Positions 39,701 to 39,757 of a stretch of DNA of 39,757 bases are shown here, piece after piece (within the stretch, counting starts at the first letter, position 1; the number at the start of each line of letters is the position of its first letter). Source of the DNA: Terriglobia bacterium (lineage in GTDB: Bacteria; Acidobacteriota; Terriglobia; Terriglobales; Acidobacteriaceae); the NCBI GenBank assembly GCA_020072815.1, contig JAIQGE010000026.1, positions 1 to 39,757 on the forward strand, read 5' to 3'. Position numbers and translations under genes: made by a program. The notes below the pieces were generated by a model. That model made no database searches, had not been told where the DNA came from, and saw nothing but the letters and a program-made list of their open reading frames with translations.

Positions 39701-39757
39701 AAACCTGGGGTGTTGTTCTAAACCTGGGGGGTGTTGCTCTAAACCTGGGGGGTGTTG
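39701..39757 (-). repeat. Tandem leader repeat, truncated by the window edge
   Basis: Units read (minus strand) CAACACCCCCCAGGTTTAGAG. Three units are seen at 39741-39757 (cut), 39720-39740 and 39701-39719 (shorter by two C's). They sit immediately upstream of the ribosome binding site of the propeller gene at 39684. A related CAACATCCCCCCAGG occurs before the other propeller gene (38710-38724). Confidence 0.7.

Noticed and set aside
1-39757. CRISPR arrays
   Set aside because: No run of equally spaced identical repeats with unique spacers is present; the repeats found are pairs, tandem minisatellites or dispersed.

Overview
The window is chromosomal DNA of moderately high GC. It most likely comes from a soil Acidobacteriota, probably the class Terriglobia. 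This is inferred from gene families typical of that group: a sortilin/BNR propeller hydrolase, a bacillithiol BshC, LutABC, an OmpA protein with PKD-like domains, a small integrase-like protein, and many intergenic palindromic repeats. No rRNA, tRNA or complete mobile element is visible, so the assignment is an inference.

Layout. 1-619 is a gene-free repeat field. 620-6279 holds a DAO-family FAD oxidoreductase, a large secreted Asp-box propeller protein and a leucine-dehydrogenase-like enzyme. 6358-9290 is a complete leftward arsenic operon (arsR-arsM-arsC-acr3) with a recognisable promoter and operator. 9556-11296 carries small metabolic genes (hotdog thioesterase, cupin, RidA, DUF4242). 11492-13073 contains an orphan membrane-anchored protein and two divergent small genes that look like recombinase or integrase fragments. 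13169-15578 is an overlapping pair, an amino-acid permease and an ACMSD-like amidohydrolase. 15767-18705 is lutABC for lactate oxidation. 18822-21110 holds a patatin lipase and a lower-GC AlbA_2 (Schlafen-type) protein. 21111-22403 is a second repeat field ending at the 3' end of tmRNA (ssrA, minus strand, 22404-22775). 23310-25302 holds a membrane-anchored trypsin-like protease of odd architecture and a secreted OB-fold-like protein. bshC (25450-27069) converges on a phosphate-uptake operon (DUF47 then PiT) that has a Pho-box-like direct repeat upstream. 28902-34127 holds a DUF4126 membrane protein, a small conserved protein, a thioesterase, an OmpA-like envelope protein, a TetR regulator and an SRPBCC protein. 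34217-39684 is a leftward cluster: two tandem paralogous secreted propeller-like proteins, a Tat-exported multicopper oxidase and a SCO1-cytochrome c fusion.

How the genes work together. The arsenic operon can sense As(III), reduce As(V), and export or methylate As(III). The DUF47/PiT pair handles phosphate, the other oxyanion of that chemistry. The right-hand cluster looks like a periplasmic or extracellular metal-redox module: copper oxidase, copper chaperone fused to an electron carrier, and two abundant-looking secreted propellers with C-rich leader repeats. It is the best candidate for an under-described system. The most unusual non-coding signals are three hairpins with a tandem G-A/G-A mismatch (381, 22204 and 22304), a 105-bp repeat pair with a strong palindrome, and two 91-bp direct repeats beside the FAD oxidoreductase gene.
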